From Bacillus_BA songklensis (GTDB lineage: Bacteria; Bacillota; Bacilli; Bacillales; Bacillaceae_H), in the NCBI RefSeq assembly GCF_042649685.1, contig NZ_JBHRZT010000052.1, positions 372,001 through 436,000 of the forward strand: a DNA stretch of 64,000 nt, in the 5' to 3' direction. Positions 24,121-33,254 of the stretch are shown here, one piece after another (position 1 is the stretch's first letter; every line of letters begins with the position of its first letter). The position numbers and the translations under genes were made by a program. The notes under the pieces were generated by a model. That model made no database searches. It worked only from the letters and a program-made list of their open reading frames with translations, and had not been told where the DNA came from.

Positions 24121-24942
24121 ATGATTGATATTCTTGTAATGATTAAAGCATTTATTTTAGGATTAGTAGAAGGTTTAACGGAGTTTCTTCCTGTGTCATC
24201 AACAGGGCATTTAATTTTGGCAGATCACTTTTTACATTTTCGTCAGGGGCCGATTACTCCTGAAATAGCGGCGACGTTTGAAGTTGTCATACAGCTGGGA
24301 TCCATTTTAGCAGTCGTCGTCTTTTTTTGGAAACGTCTTTGGTCAACGATTGATTTCCGTGAAGGAAAAGCTCGAAACAAGCTGAACATTTTTCACATTA
24401 TCATTGGGATTTTGCCTGCGGGTGTATTGGGAGTGTTGTTTCAGAGTGATATCAAAGAAAAGCTGTTTGGCCCCACAACCGTTATTTATGCATTGATTGT
24501 CGGGGGTATTTTAATGCTTGTAGCAGAGTTGTACAGCCGTAAAACGACTCCTGCAACCGTGACCTTGGATCAGCTTACATATAAGCAGGCATTTGTCATC
24601 GGGTTGTTTCAATGCCTGGCTTTATGGCCTGGATTTTCCCGTTCTGGTTCAACGATTTCGGGCGGATTGTTTGTCCGTGCTTCCCATTCGGTAGCCGCAG
24701 AGTTTTCCTTTATTGTGGCCGTGCCGATTATGTTTGGAGCGACGGCATTGGATTTATATAAAAGTGCCCACTTCTTAACAATGGACTTGCTGCCTGTCTT
24801 TTTAACGGGAATGATTACGGCGTTTGTCGTTGCGCTTATTGCCATTGTTTCATTTTTAAAGCTTGTGTCACGTCTAAAACTTATTCCATTTGCCATTTAT
24901 CGTTTTATCATTGCGATTGTACTTTTATTTTTCATCGCATAA
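24121..24942 (+). CDS. uppP: Undecaprenyl-diphosphatase UppP (BacA)
   Basis: Integral membrane phosphatase of 273 residues that recycles undecaprenyl pyrophosphate for cell-wall synthesis and can give bacitracin tolerance. Active-site motifs: EGLTEFLPVSSTGH at 17-30 and LWPGFSRSGSTISGG. Eight or so membrane helices. Transcribed alone, with its own terminator. TTGGGGAAGATCAT precedes the start. Confidence 0.95.
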   Translation: MIDILVMIKAFILGLVEGLTEFLPVSSTGHLILADHFLHFRQGPITPEIAATFEVVIQLGSILAVVVFFWKRLWSTIDFREGKARNKLNIFHIIIGILPAGVLGVLFQSDIKEKLFGPTTVIYALIVGGILMLVAELYSRKTTPATVTLDQLTYKQAFVIGLFQCLALWPGFSRSGSTISGGLFVRASHSVAAEFSFIVAVPIMFGATALDLYKSAHFLTMDLLPVFLTGMITAFVVALIAIVSFLKLVSRLKLIPFAIYRFIIAIVLLFFIA

Positions 24943-24982
24943 AAAAGGACCTGCCGGTTTTTTGTTCCGGCGGGTCTTTTTT
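24943..24982 (+). terminator. Terminator of uppP
   Basis: AAAAAGGACCTGCCGG pairs with CCGGCGGGTCTTTTTT (one G-T pair), directly after the stop. Confidence 0.88.
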
Positions 24983-25009
24983 GTCTATAAAAAATATACA
25001 TTACACGTT

Positions 25010-25133
25010 GAAATTGTCCGGCTGTACGAGCCAGCCTCTACGGTCATTTTCGAAGAACAGGATGTTCAAGCGTCGACGTTGGTCACAGGACGTGAGCGTT
25101 CTTAGCCGTAACTTGGCTCGCTCCGCTTTTCTG
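25010..25133. repeat. Dispersed intergenic repeat, copy C
   Basis: GAAATTGTCCGGCT at one end, CTCCGCTTTTCTGA at the other; core GTCGACGTTGGTCACAGGAC, TTAGCCGTAACTTGGCTCGC. About 80 percent like copies B and D by eye. Confidence 0.82.
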
Positions 25134-25187
25134 AAGTATAAGCACTGTTTTTTCAAAAGGGAATAGATTGTAAGAGAGGTGATGAGG

Positions 25188-25373
25188 ATGCCGAGGTTTG
25201 GGAACGAATTTGAAAAATTTATTGAAACTCACATCATGGGAAAGCATAGGGAGCTTATGAAGCAGGAGGAACAAAATTTTCGAAGGATTTCGAAGGAGCT
25301 GGAGCGACTGGAAGATCAAGAAAAAATGATTCCAAATGTCGATGATTTTGATCTGCCTGATCCGTTTGATTGA
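25188..25373 (+). CDS. Small charged hypothetical protein
   Basis: Not recognised. A 61-residue, mostly helical charged peptide (MPRFGNEFEKFIETHIM, FRRISKELERLEDQEK) with an acidic tail DFDLPDPFD. Start is uncertain: GTG, ATG and ATG lie within nine bases, and I favour the last because GAGAGGTG fits its spacing. Set among small sporulation genes. Confidence 0.5.
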   Translation: MPRFGNEFEKFIETHIMGKHRELMKQEEQNFRRISKELERLEDQEKMIPNVDDFDLPDPFD

Positions 25374-25499
25374 TGGTAATGGGGCGAATTGGTCTTCCGG
25401 GATAAGAGAAATATGCGGAAGAAATATGCATGCGCCCATACCATTAGAGGGACTTTATCATATTGTATTAGAGAAGAAGGTTAGAGGAGGTGCAAAAGC

Positions 25500-25631
25500 A
25501 TGGGTTACGGATATTGCGGATACGGTTATGGTCCTTACGGTTACGGTGGCACTGGTTATGGAAGTGGTTTTGCGTTAATCGTAGTATTGTTCATTTTACT
25601 GATTATCGTTGGTGCAGCTTTCGTTTGCTAA
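25500..25631 (+). CDS. YjcZ/SscA-family small sporulation membrane protein
   Basis: A 43-residue protein: Gly/Tyr-rich head (GYGYCGYGYGPYGYGG) and one hydrophobic helix (FALIVVLFILLIIVGAAF) ending in VC. This is the YjcZ-type layout of tiny spore proteins, several of which are coat-associated. AGAGGAGGTG is a very strong ribosome site. It lies directly upstream of a hairpin terminator. Confidence 0.85.
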   Translation: MGYGYCGYGYGPYGYGGTGYGSGFALIVVLFILLIIVGAAFVC

Positions 25632-25672
25632 TACCCTGGAATCATTCCCTCCTGAAGTGTAGAACGAGCTAA

Positions 25673-25706
25673 AGAGTACGAGTGCTTGTCATTCGTACTT
25701 TCTTTG
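25673..25706 (+). terminator. Terminator of the yjcZ-like gene
   Basis: AGTACGAGTG pairs with CATTCGTACT (one mismatch) with loop CTTGT, followed by TTCTTTG. Confidence 0.6.
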
Positions 25707-25827
25707 TTAGTCAGCTGTGCGATTCAGCTCCTGCGGTTATTTTCGCAGAATAGGGTGTTCAAGCGTCGACGTTGCTCACAGGACATGAGCATTCTTAGCG
25801 GCAACTTGGCTCATTTTGCTTTTCTCA
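25706..25827. repeat. Dispersed intergenic repeat, copy D
   Basis: Core GTCGACGTTGCTCACAGGAC and TTCTTAGCGGCAACTTGGCTC, ends in TTTGCTTTTCTCA. Only ~570 bases from copy C, in the same orientation, with two small genes between. Confidence 0.78.
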
Positions 25828-25921
25828 TTTTTGGACATAGGGGAATAGAAATGCAAGTAAATGTATCACCAGTTCAGGGGTGAGCACATACGATATATAA
25901 GCAAAAAAGGAGGGTGTCACC

Positions 25922-26176
25922 ATGGATAACAACTTATTTAAAAACATTGAGAAAAAAACAGGTGTCAATATGAAAGACATTTTGGATCTGGCGAACTCTT
26001 TACAACATGCCAACTTCAAAGATGAAAATACGGTACGCGGTATTGTAAAACGTGTATCTGAAATCGCCAAAAAGCGGGTGTCGCAGGAAAAAGAAGATAA
26101 AATTGTTAAAGCCATTACAAAAAATGGAGATTCACTGGACTTTGGCACAATTGCTAAAATGTTGAATAACAAATAA
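25922..26176 (+). CDS. spoVIF: Stage VI sporulation protein SpoVIF (YjcC)
   Basis: An 84-residue helical protein (LFKNIEKKTGVNMKDILDLA, VRGIVKRVSEIAKKRVSQEK) required in B. subtilis for late coat assembly and GerE function. It sits next to yjcD as in B. subtilis. AAGGAGGGTGTCACC precedes the start. Confidence 0.9.
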   Translation: MDNNLFKNIEKKTGVNMKDILDLANSLQHANFKDENTVRGIVKRVSEIAKKRVSQEKEDKIVKAITKNGDSLDFGTIAKMLNNK

Positions 26177-26191
26177 ATCTGTTTTCCAAAC

Positions 26192-26229
26192 AGCCATCAG
26201 CAGTTCCTTCTGCTGATGGCTTTTATTTC
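26192..26229. terminator. Terminator between spoVIF and convergent yjcD
   Basis: GCCATCAGCAG pairs perfectly with CTGCTGATGGC around TTCCTT, followed by TTTTATTTC on the plus strand. Confidence 0.88.
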
Positions 26230-26248
26230 ATAAAGCGATTTAGCGAAC

Positions 26249-28585
26249 TTATGTTGTGACAACTGGGCGTTTAAGCGATTTGGACAAAAACGGCTTAATA
26301 AACCGGGACGGATACGCGGTTTTGCCGCGCCTTGTTTCCAAAACGGATAAGTATAAGGACTGCTGGGCACGCGTCATGGCGACATATAATAAGCGCCGTT
26401 CCTCCTCAAGAGGGGCTTCATCCTCGTTGCGATAAGCTTCGAGTGCATAATCATGAGGCAGGCCTCCATCGACACAGCTTAACACGTATACATGTTTATA
26501 TTCCAATCCTTTTGCTCGATGGATCGTGGAAAGTTGTACACTATCATGAAACTGCCTGCTGAGCTGTTTCATTTCTTTATTCATGGCCGTCATATGGTCT
26601 GCATGGTCTAAAAGCTCTGTCACCGTCTGAAATTTTTTGGCTACCACTTTCAAGTCGCGTACATCATCTGATCCTTTTTCCATGATGTTTCCTTCGTTGC
26701 CGCGCTTTTTCACAAAATCGTCAAAGCCCATGTCTTTTTCGATCGTTTCGAGTGCCGTAAGCGGTGATAAATTTTGAAGAGAGGCAAACAGCGGAACAAT
26801 CTTCTTGAGCTTTTTCTGTTGAAACGGCTGCAAGTTCTCGAGAAACTTTAGTGCCTCAACAAGGGAGACGTCATTCAAAATGCTCAAGGCTTTTATATCG
26901 TTTAAGGCTGATTGTTTCAAAAATAGCGACATAAGTAAATCCTGAATGGCTTTCGTGTCATTTGGGTTGATGCTTAGCCGCAGGAAGGCCAGCATGCTGC
27001 GCACCATGCGGCGTTGATAAAAAGATTCAGCATCTTGTTCGACTGTAAACGGTAAATTCGACTGTGTCAATCGTTCAAACACGGCCCGTGAAGCGGAATG
27101 GGTTCTGTATAAAATCGCAAAATCAGAAGGGTGGGCACCTTGCTGAATCTTTTGTTTAATATCCGTTACGATCATCGTTGCCTCTTCCTCTTCATCGTAA
27201 GGGAAGAACACGATAGGATAAGCATTATTATCGAATTGGGCGAACATTTTTTTGTTCCGCCGTTCTTTGTTGCCGGCAATGACTTTATTGGCGGAAGCCA
27301 CAATGTTATGAGCAGAACGGTAGTTTTCACTTAATGTGACGACCTTTGTGCCGGGAAAGTCGTGTTCAAAATTTAAAATAAATGAGGGATCACTACCGCG
27401 GAACGCATAGATGGATTGATCATCGTCCCCGACTGCGCATAAATTTTTCGATTCCGCACTCAGCATTTTCATGATTTCATATTGCACCTTATTAATATCC
27501 TGAAATTCATCGATCAAGAAATAACCCAGCCGTTCTTGATAGCGTGCAAGAAGAGAAGGGTTCTCTTTTAACATCGTATAGCATCCATACAGCATGTCAT
27601 CAAAATCAAACATCTTTTCTTTTCGTTTTCTCTCTTCATAATGCTTGTATAAATAATGGACTTGTTCTTCCCACTGACTGGAAGGTCTTACATCGCGTAC
27701 ACCTGTCAATGTATTTTTCCAATAGCTGATTTGCTGCAGAGCCTGATCATAAGCAAACTCACGCTCCTCCAAATGCAGCTCTCGGCCTGCTTCTTTGACG
27801 ATTTGTTCTTTTTGCCACTCCCATTTAAGAAGACGGTCCATGTTCCAAACCTGCGGCTGGAAATGGGCGATCATTTTATAAAAAATACTATGGAAGGTAC
27901 CTGCAATGAGCTTTTTGATAATGGCTCCCGACATAAATGGATAATGAAGCAAACGCTGTTTCATTTCTTTTGCTGCTTTGGCTGTAAAGGTCACAAGCAT
28001 AATAGAACCGGGATCAATTTGTTGTTCTTGAATCATATAAGCGGTACGGGCGGTCAACACTCTCGTTTTTCCGCTTCCCGCACCCGCTAAAATAAGCAGC
28101 GGTCCTTCTGTGGTGGTGACCGCTTCCCACTGATGGGTATCTAACGTAATCCCTCTTTCTTGAAGAGATTGGATATAGGAAGACGTATCGGGCATTGTCG
28201 TAAAAACCCGCTTTTTAAAAGAAGGAAGAAGCTCAATGGAAATTGAATTTTTCCATTGCATGGAATTTTTATGAGATTGCGCCTGAATGTTACGTGATTT
28301 AGGAAGACGAAATCCGTTTCGTTCCACATACTCCTCTTGCGTATTCATATCCGTTTGCGAACGTATTTCCGTAACCTCATGTCCTTCACATTCTATTCGA
28401 ATATGCGGAATTGTCGCATGATAAAAATGAGGAGGCTGTTCAATACCCAGGTATAAACGCACCTGTTCACCACACTGTTCACAGGTTACCTCTCCCCTTA
28501 GACCGGTTTCATAGATAAATTGGTATTGCTCGCGTCCAAGAAGAGCCAAATCTATTTTCTTCTTTTTATATACTGCATGTTTCAT
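26249..28585 (-). CDS. yjcD: UvrD/Rep-family DNA helicase YjcD
   Basis: Superfamily 1A helicase of ~778 residues: Walker A AGAGSGKT at ~168-175, Walker B FLIDEFQD, GDDDQSIYAFRGS, and later HRAKGLEYKHVYV and RRLLYVAMTRAQ. The first ~135 residues precede the helicase core and include CEQCG, HFYH and CEGHE, which resemble a Zn-binding module like that of CoiA. The probable role is DNA repair or restart. A TTG three bases earlier with AGGAGG at nine bases is an alternative start. Confidence 0.9.
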   Translation of the reverse strand: MKHAVYKKKKIDLALLGREQYQFIYETGLRGEVTCEQCGEQVRLYLGIEQPPHFYHATIPHIRIECEGHEVTEIRSQTDMNTQEEYVERNGFRLPKSRNIQAQSHKNSMQWKNSISIELLPSFKKRVFTTMPDTSSYIQSLQERGITLDTHQWEAVTTTEGPLLILAGAGSGKTRVLTARTAYMIQEQQIDPGSIMLVTFTAKAAKEMKQRLLHYPFMSGAIIKKLIAGTFHSIFYKMIAHFQPQVWNMDRLLKWEWQKEQIVKEAGRELHLEEREFAYDQALQQISYWKNTLTGVRDVRPSSQWEEQVHYLYKHYEERKRKEKMFDFDDMLYGCYTMLKENPSLLARYQERLGYFLIDEFQDINKVQYEIMKMLSAESKNLCAVGDDDQSIYAFRGSDPSFILNFEHDFPGTKVVTLSENYRSAHNIVASANKVIAGNKERRNKKMFAQFDNNAYPIVFFPYDEEEEATMIVTDIKQKIQQGAHPSDFAILYRTHSASRAVFERLTQSNLPFTVEQDAESFYQRRMVRSMLAFLRLSINPNDTKAIQDLLMSLFLKQSALNDIKALSILNDVSLVEALKFLENLQPFQQKKLKKIVPLFASLQNLSPLTALETIEKDMGFDDFVKKRGNEGNIMEKGSDDVRDLKVVAKKFQTVTELLDHADHMTAMNKEMKQLSRQFHDSVQLSTIHRAKGLEYKHVYVLSCVDGGLPHDYALEAYRNEDEAPLEEERRLLYVAMTRAQQSLYLSVLETRRGKTAYPSRFIKPFLSKSLKRPVVTT

Positions 28586-28804
28586 CAATGATGTCCCCCT
28601 CCTTTCCTCTATTGAGTAGACAAAATGTGAAAAATTGAGAGATAAAAGTGGTTTTCCCTATCATGAACGTAAAAATTTTTTCGTTAAACAGTCAAAAACT
28701 ATCATATCAAAACGTATCTTATAGTAAAAGACCTCGAAAAATTGTTTGAAAATCAAGATATAAAAGGTAAAGAAGTTGAAGAGAGCATAAAGGAGGAGAA
28801 AAAC

Positions 28805-29080
28805 ATGGGTTATATCTTACCGATTCATCATGAACAATATACTCAATATGCTAATCGAACGGTTCCTGTTAAGCATCAATATCAAAAGTTTTCAAGTGTC
28901 ATGAAGACAAAAATCGAGTCTAAGTTAAACAGTCCGCATACACCTTTTGACTTTGCTCGCGATCATGGTGTAAAAGTGGAAAAAACGTTATCGAAGCGAA
29001 AAGCTTACACAAGGGAAAAAGTAGAAGAAATGTTTGCGCAACTGACCGGAAAAGGCCGGTTAATCAATGAAACGATTTAG
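28805..29080 (+). CDS. Hypothetical protein, 91 residues
   Basis: Not recognised. Soluble and basic (YILPIHHEQYTQYANRTVP, KVEKTLSKRKAYTREKVEEM), with a C-terminal helical segment. An AAAGGAGGAGAAAAAC ribosome site supports the ATG; the frame opens earlier from a TTG without such a site. The region upstream, divergent from yjcD, provides its promoter. Confidence 0.6.
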   Translation: MGYILPIHHEQYTQYANRTVPVKHQYQKFSSVMKTKIESKLNSPHTPFDFARDHGVKVEKTLSKRKAYTREKVEEMFAQLTGKGRLINETI

Positions 29081-29103
29081 TAGGAATCTTGGGAAAATAA
29101 AAA

Positions 29104-29219
29104 GTATCCTTCGTGAACAGCCTGAAGGATACAGCAAAGAAACATTCATACATATAGTTTGCGAGATGCACGGCATTATTGTTGTTTTGAACAGCGATTA
29201 GTGCGTATGCCGTGCAGCT
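29104..29219. terminator. Two hairpins after the 91-residue gene
   Basis: GTATCCTTC pairs with GAAGGATAC (29104-29132); GCACGGCAT pairs with ATGCCGTGC (29168-29218). No T-run is convincing. They lie between two convergent genes. Confidence 0.45.
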
Positions 29220-29263
29220 GTTTTGGAAGTGAAGCAAACTGCCCCCCTATGGGTAAATCCTCT

Positions 29264-29938
29264 CTAATATTTCTCTACATGCAAGGAATCTCCATCCTCC
29301 CATTCGGCGTACATGACCTGGGAGTAGTTACGGATTCCTTTTTTGTGCAGCTCTTTTTGCAGCCATGTTTCATCAAACCCGCTTTCTTTTAAGTTTTCCT
29401 TTAATAGCTGTCCGTCACTGATGAAGGTAATGGGGAGGACAGGCTGTTTATTGGGCATTTTATGATCAGCCTTTGTAGGAGACGCATAATCAGACTTTTT
29501 TAACACGCTCACGGTTCCGTCTGTTTCTAAAATGGCATACTCCACTTCGCGAATAGAAAAGGCATCCTTTGCCCGCAACAAGTGTTGAAGCTGACTAATA
29601 TCCAAATGATTTTTCTTCATCTCTTTATAACGAATTCTCCCTTTGTGGATGATGATAGCCGGCCTTCCTTCTAAAAGGGAGCGGACCCTCAAGTTTTTTT
29701 GTGTTAAAATCTCTGTACCGAACATTAAAACCCCCCAGAACACGACCGCAAATAAAATGTCTGTCAACCCGGTTTTATGATCATACAACGCATTTCCCAC
29801 AAGTTCCCCGAGGACGAGAGCTGAAATAAAATCGAATGTCGTAATTTGGGTAATGGTCATTTTGCCAAGCAGCTTCGTTAATAAAAACAAGCTGATGAAA
29901 CCAACGAACAACTCAACCCCAATACGTACAAAATCCAT
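29264..29938 (-). CDS. DUF421 (YetF/YkjA-like) membrane protein
   Basis: A 224-residue protein with three N-terminal helices (GVELFVGFISLFLLTKLLG, LTDILFAVVFWGVLMFGTE) and two cytosolic DUF421 repeats (LLEGRPAIIIHKGRIRYKEM, EVEYAILETDGTVSV, ISDGQLLKENLKESGFDETW). It is a paralogue of the DUF421 gene in the spoVA-like operon but lacks the DUF1657 tail. Function unknown. Start chosen at the ATG seven bases after AGGAG. Confidence 0.85.
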   Translation of the reverse strand: MDFVRIGVELFVGFISLFLLTKLLGKMTITQITTFDFISALVLGELVGNALYDHKTGLTDILFAVVFWGVLMFGTEILTQKNLRVRSLLEGRPAIIIHKGRIRYKEMKKNHLDISQLQHLLRAKDAFSIREVEYAILETDGTVSVLKKSDYASPTKADHKMPNKQPVLPITFISDGQLLKENLKESGFDETWLQKELHKKGIRNYSQVMYAEWEDGDSLHVEKY

Positions 29939-30004
29939 AATCATTCTCCTAAACTAAGTAGTTACTATATAGCTTTGTACGTAATAGCTATTTTTATGAC
30001 GAAT

Positions 30005-30064
30005 AAAAAAAAGAAAAAGAGGGTATGTGAAAACCAACTGCTTTTGTGGTTTTCACATACCCTC
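30005..30064 (-). terminator. Terminator of the yjcG-yjcF operon
   Basis: On the minus strand GAGGGTATGTGAAAACCA pairs with TGGTTTTCACATACCCTC (18 bases), followed by a long T-rich run. Confidence 0.9.
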
Positions 30065-30159
30065 ACGTATGGATCGTCATGAAATGACAGTAAAATGAAC
30101 GGTTAATATGACAACCCATTTTTAAAAATTTTTCTTATATAAGAAAGCCTAGATTGCAT

Positions 30160-30197
30160 GTTGGAATTGTCTAGCTCCGCTTTTCAAAAACTGGATT
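30160..30197. repeat. Internally deleted copy of the dispersed repeat
   Basis: GGAATTGTCTAGCT joins directly to CCGCTTTTCA, that is, both ends of the B/C/D repeat without the core. Confidence 0.45.
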
Positions 30198-30223
30198 TGA
30201 CCTTTGCGGGTCAGTGTTGTCAC

Positions 30224-30652
30224 TTACAATTCTTTTACCATCGTGACATGCGGAATTCCTGCATCCAAAAATTCCCCGGACACGGTTTTGTAGCCGAGTT
30301 TTTCATAAAAACCTTCTGCATGTGTTTGGGCATTCAACTTTAGTTTATGAAGATCCTTCCCGTGGGCGAGGTTCTCCATCTCCATCATAATGATTTTCCC
30401 GGCTCCGCTTTTACGGTGAGAAGGCATGACACAGATACGTTCCACTTTTCCATATCCATCCACTACGCGAAAACGGCCGGCTCCTACCGGTTGCTGTTCA
30501 TCGTATAGCACAACATGAACAGCTTCATCTTCAAACTGATCGATTTCTTCTTCAAGAGGAACTTGCTGTTCTTCCACAAATACTTGTTTGCGAACATAAA
30601 ATGCATCTTGAAGTTCTTGTTCTGTGGCAACTACTTTAATATTCAATGACAT
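30224..30652 (-). CDS. yjcF: GNAT-family N-acetyltransferase YjcF
   Basis: A 142-residue acyl-CoA-dependent transferase: N-terminal YVRKQVFVEEQQVP, then GAGRFRVV and the acetyl-CoA loop VMPSHRKSGAGKIIM. The target is unknown. Its start overlaps the yjcG stop by one base, and order yjcH-yjcG-yjcF is as in B. subtilis. Confidence 0.92.
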   Translation of the reverse strand: MSLNIKVVATEQELQDAFYVRKQVFVEEQQVPLEEEIDQFEDEAVHVVLYDEQQPVGAGRFRVVDGYGKVERICVMPSHRKSGAGKIIMMEMENLAHGKDLHKLKLNAQTHAEGFYEKLGYKTVSGEFLDAGIPHVTMVKEL

Positions 30653-31164
30653 TATTCCTTTCCAAAAAGAAATGTTTCATAAACTGTCCATGTCTCATTT
30701 TCTAATTGATACATTAAGTGGAAGCGATCCACTACTTCGCTGTGTGATACATCGACAAGCTTTAATTGGCTGTATACATCAAGGTGCTCATCATCCGATA
30801 GACCTTGGCCAATTGTAATGTGCGGCACAAAGGAATAAGGAGTTTGCTGCTCAAGTGAACCGCTGTGTAAGTTACGATATAAAGCTTCGAGTTCTTCATT
30901 TTTCTCTATTTTAAAATAAAGAACATTATTTACAGGAGAGAAGGAGCTCACTTTTGTCACGTGTAGCCCAAACGGTTTTGTATTTTTGGCAACCCTGGTC
31001 AGCTCTTTTGCAATTTCCGTTACTTCGCTTTCTGACGCTTCAAATACTTCTTTTAGCGTAAGATGCGGCGCAATCAAGGCATAATGCTTATCATAGCGTT
31101 TACGGTAAGCATTTGCTGCATCTTGCAATTTTTTTGATGGAAATATAACAACCCCAAATTTCAT
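30652..31164 (-). CDS. yjcG: 2H phosphoesterase YjcG
   Basis: A 170-residue member of the 2'-5' RNA ligase / 2H phosphoesterase fold, defined by two H-x-T/S-x motifs: APHLTLK (~residue 34) and VPHITIGQ (~115). The natural substrate is unknown. Co-transcribed with yjcF. Confidence 0.92.
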   Translation of the reverse strand: MKFGVVIFPSKKLQDAANAYRKRYDKHYALIAPHLTLKEVFEASESEVTEIAKELTRVAKNTKPFGLHVTKVSSFSPVNNVLYFKIEKNEELEALYRNLHSGSLEQQTPYSFVPHITIGQGLSDDEHLDVYSQLKLVDVSHSEVVDRFHLMYQLENETWTVYETFLFGKE

Positions 31165-31239
31165 CGAGTTTCCCTCCTCAAAGTATGTGAATTAAACTAA
31201 TTATAACAAATTTTCTAAAAACAATATAATGAAAAAACA

Positions 31240-31968
31240 TTAGATGGACAGCATGCTGCTCAATGCCCTTTTTAAATCAGGCTGCCAGTATGTCCAGGAG
31301 TGGTTTCCCGCAAACTCCTCATATAAAACGTTAAATCGTTTTTCATCCAGTAAGCGGTGGAGTTCACGGTTTGGCGTTAAAAAATCGCATATGGTCCCAT
31401 TTGTCAACCGGACGCCCGTTTCTTGCTGCCCGATTATATGGTACATCTCAAGCAGTGAAGGATGTTTAAACGCTTTTACTTGATCCAGCAAATGATCATT
31501 AACAAACGGTGACTGCATAATGACCTTTCCAAACGTATGAGGATATGTAAGAGCCGCTTTTAATGAGACCGTGCCTGCGAGCGAATCTCCCATTAAAATG
31601 CGCGATTGCCCCATTTGATATGTGGGATACCGGGAATCTAAAAAAGGAACGAGTTCATGGGCTAAAAAACGAATATAAACATTTTGTTTAGCCCCGTCCG
31701 GGTGATATTTCTCCCTCCGATCTTCGATGGATCGATAAGGGATCCCCACAAATATCGTGTTGGGAATACTGCCTTGATCCAACAGGTGCTCGATTAGACG
31801 CGGCATTCGGCCCAGTGTGTAATAATCCTGGCCGTCTTGTGCAAGCAGTAACGAATATTTATAAAGCGGCGAAAAGGAAGCGGGCAAATAAACGATTAAC
31901 GAAATGGTTTCATCTAATTCAGCACTGTAAAATGAAAGTTCCTCTGTTTGTCCAATCTTTTTCTCCAT
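31240..31968 (-). CDS. yjcH: Esterase YjcH (D family)
   Basis: A 242-residue alpha/beta hydrolase of the esterase D / enterochelin-esterase type: nucleophile Ser129 in LMGDSLAG, TIFVGIPYRSIEDR before it, and a late NHSWTYWQ with a likely catalytic His. GGTGGGGGT stands before the ATG; a four-residue longer reading exists. Substrate unknown. Confidence 0.88.
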   Translation of the reverse strand: MEKKIGQTEELSFYSAELDETISLIVYLPASFSPLYKYSLLLAQDGQDYYTLGRMPRLIEHLLDQGSIPNTIFVGIPYRSIEDRREKYHPDGAKQNVYIRFLAHELVPFLDSRYPTYQMGQSRILMGDSLAGTVSLKAALTYPHTFGKVIMQSPFVNDHLLDQVKAFKHPSLLEMYHIIGQQETGVRLTNGTICDFLTPNRELHRLLDEKRFNVLYEEFAGNHSWTYWQPDLKRALSSMLSI

Positions 31969-32195
31969 GTAAACCCCCACCGTTTGAAAGCGTTATCTTT
32001 ATTTTAGCACAACTAAAAAGTCAATGTCTGTCTGAAAAAAGTCTTGTTTGTAAATTGATTGTTGTGTGAAATAACAATTGTATACTAATTATTAATATTT
32101 TCTTAATTTCTCGTAAAAAGCAAGGCGGGGCAGTTGGCATGAAAGAAAACATGTGTCATGCTAGAAATAACGACAGAGGAAAAGGGGAGAGCGAA

Positions 32196-32738
32196 ATGAG
32201 CGAAATGATGGAAAAAACATTTGTACCAAGTAAAGATGTATTAGAAGCGACGTTAACTTTATTAGAAGAACGCGGTGTGGCCATTTGGGATATTGCAGAA
32301 ATTGTTTACGAAATGCAAGCCCCTTATAATGAAGGGTTAACGGTAAAAGAATGTGCCGAGAGTGTAGAACGGGTGCTGCAAAAACGTGAAATTCAGCACG
32401 CGCTTTTAGTCGGTATTGAGTTGGACAAGCTTGCTGAACAAAAGAAATTATCCGAACCGCTGCAATCCATTGTAGAGCAGGACGAGGGCCTGTTCGGCGT
32501 GGATGAAACCATTGCACTTGGGGCGGTTTTAACATACGGAAGCATCGGCGTTACGACATTCGGTCATTTAGATAAATGTAAAATCGGGATTATTCATAAA
32601 TTGAATGAGAAAAAAGAAAATTGTGTGCACACATTTCTTGATGATTTAGTGGCAAGTGTAGCGGCAAGTGCCGCAAGTCGCATTGCCCACCGCTATCGTG
32701 ACGAGTTGGAGCGAAATGAAGAACCGCTGGCAAAATAA
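32196..32738 (+). CDS. yutG: Phosphatidylglycerophosphatase A-related protein YutG
   Basis: A 180-residue PgpA-superfamily protein (EERGVAIWDIAEIVYEMQAP, GVDETIALGAVLTYGSIGVT, TFLDDLVASVAASAASRIAH). Unlike the membrane-embedded proteobacterial PgpA it lacks strong membrane helices. The Bacillus enzyme is thought to dephosphorylate phosphatidylglycerophosphate. Start at the ATG following GGGGAGAGCGAA; it opens 57 bases earlier without a ribosome site. Confidence 0.85.
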   Translation: MSEMMEKTFVPSKDVLEATLTLLEERGVAIWDIAEIVYEMQAPYNEGLTVKECAESVERVLQKREIQHALLVGIELDKLAEQKKLSEPLQSIVEQDEGLFGVDETIALGAVLTYGSIGVTTFGHLDKCKIGIIHKLNEKKENCVHTFLDDLVASVAASAASRIAHRYRDELERNEEPLAK

Positions 32739-32765
32739 GAAATGAAAAGGAGGAGGCCTTTCGAT

Positions 32766-33254
32766 TCAGCCCCCTCTTTTTAATGGCAAATGCATCAGAA
32801 CACTTACCGGCTCCATGCCTTGTTTTTCATAAAAGCGGATGGCGCGCTTATTGAAATGCCAAACATTCAGCTGAAGAAAATCAGCTTTCTTTTTTTGCGC
32901 CCATTTTTTCGTTTGCTCGAATAACCCCAAAGCAATGCCCAGCCCATGGTATTCCTTTTTGACTCCAAAAAAATCAATGAAGGCACTGCAGCGCTCTTCT
33001 CCTCCTGAAGGAGAGGACGTGTAATAAAGCTGGGCAAATGAGTAACCGATAATGTACCCATTCAGCTCGGCCACGATGACAACATTGGAGGGGCTGGAAA
33101 CATACGATTGAAACGTATACGGGGGCATCGATACCTGGTCTGCGGGAAACATATCCGGCACTGCCTCTGTATGCAGCTGATCAGCCTCCCTTAACACAAA
33201 TAAAATTCCGTTATAATCATAAATGTTTGCTTTGCGATATAATACTCCCATCAT
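32766..33254 (-). CDS. GNAT-family N-acetyltransferase
   Basis: A 162-residue acetyltransferase: YRKANIYDYNGILFVLREAD, FGVKKEYHGLGIALGLFEQTKKW (acetyl-CoA loop) and LNVWHFNKRAIRFYEKQGMEPV. Substrate unknown. Convergent with yutG, 27 bases apart. Confidence 0.85.
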   Translation of the reverse strand: MMGVLYRKANIYDYNGILFVLREADQLHTEAVPDMFPADQVSMPPYTFQSYVSSPSNVVIVAELNGYIIGYSFAQLYYTSSPSGGEERCSAFIDFFGVKKEYHGLGIALGLFEQTKKWAQKKKADFLQLNVWHFNKRAIRFYEKQGMEPVSVLMHLPLKRGG

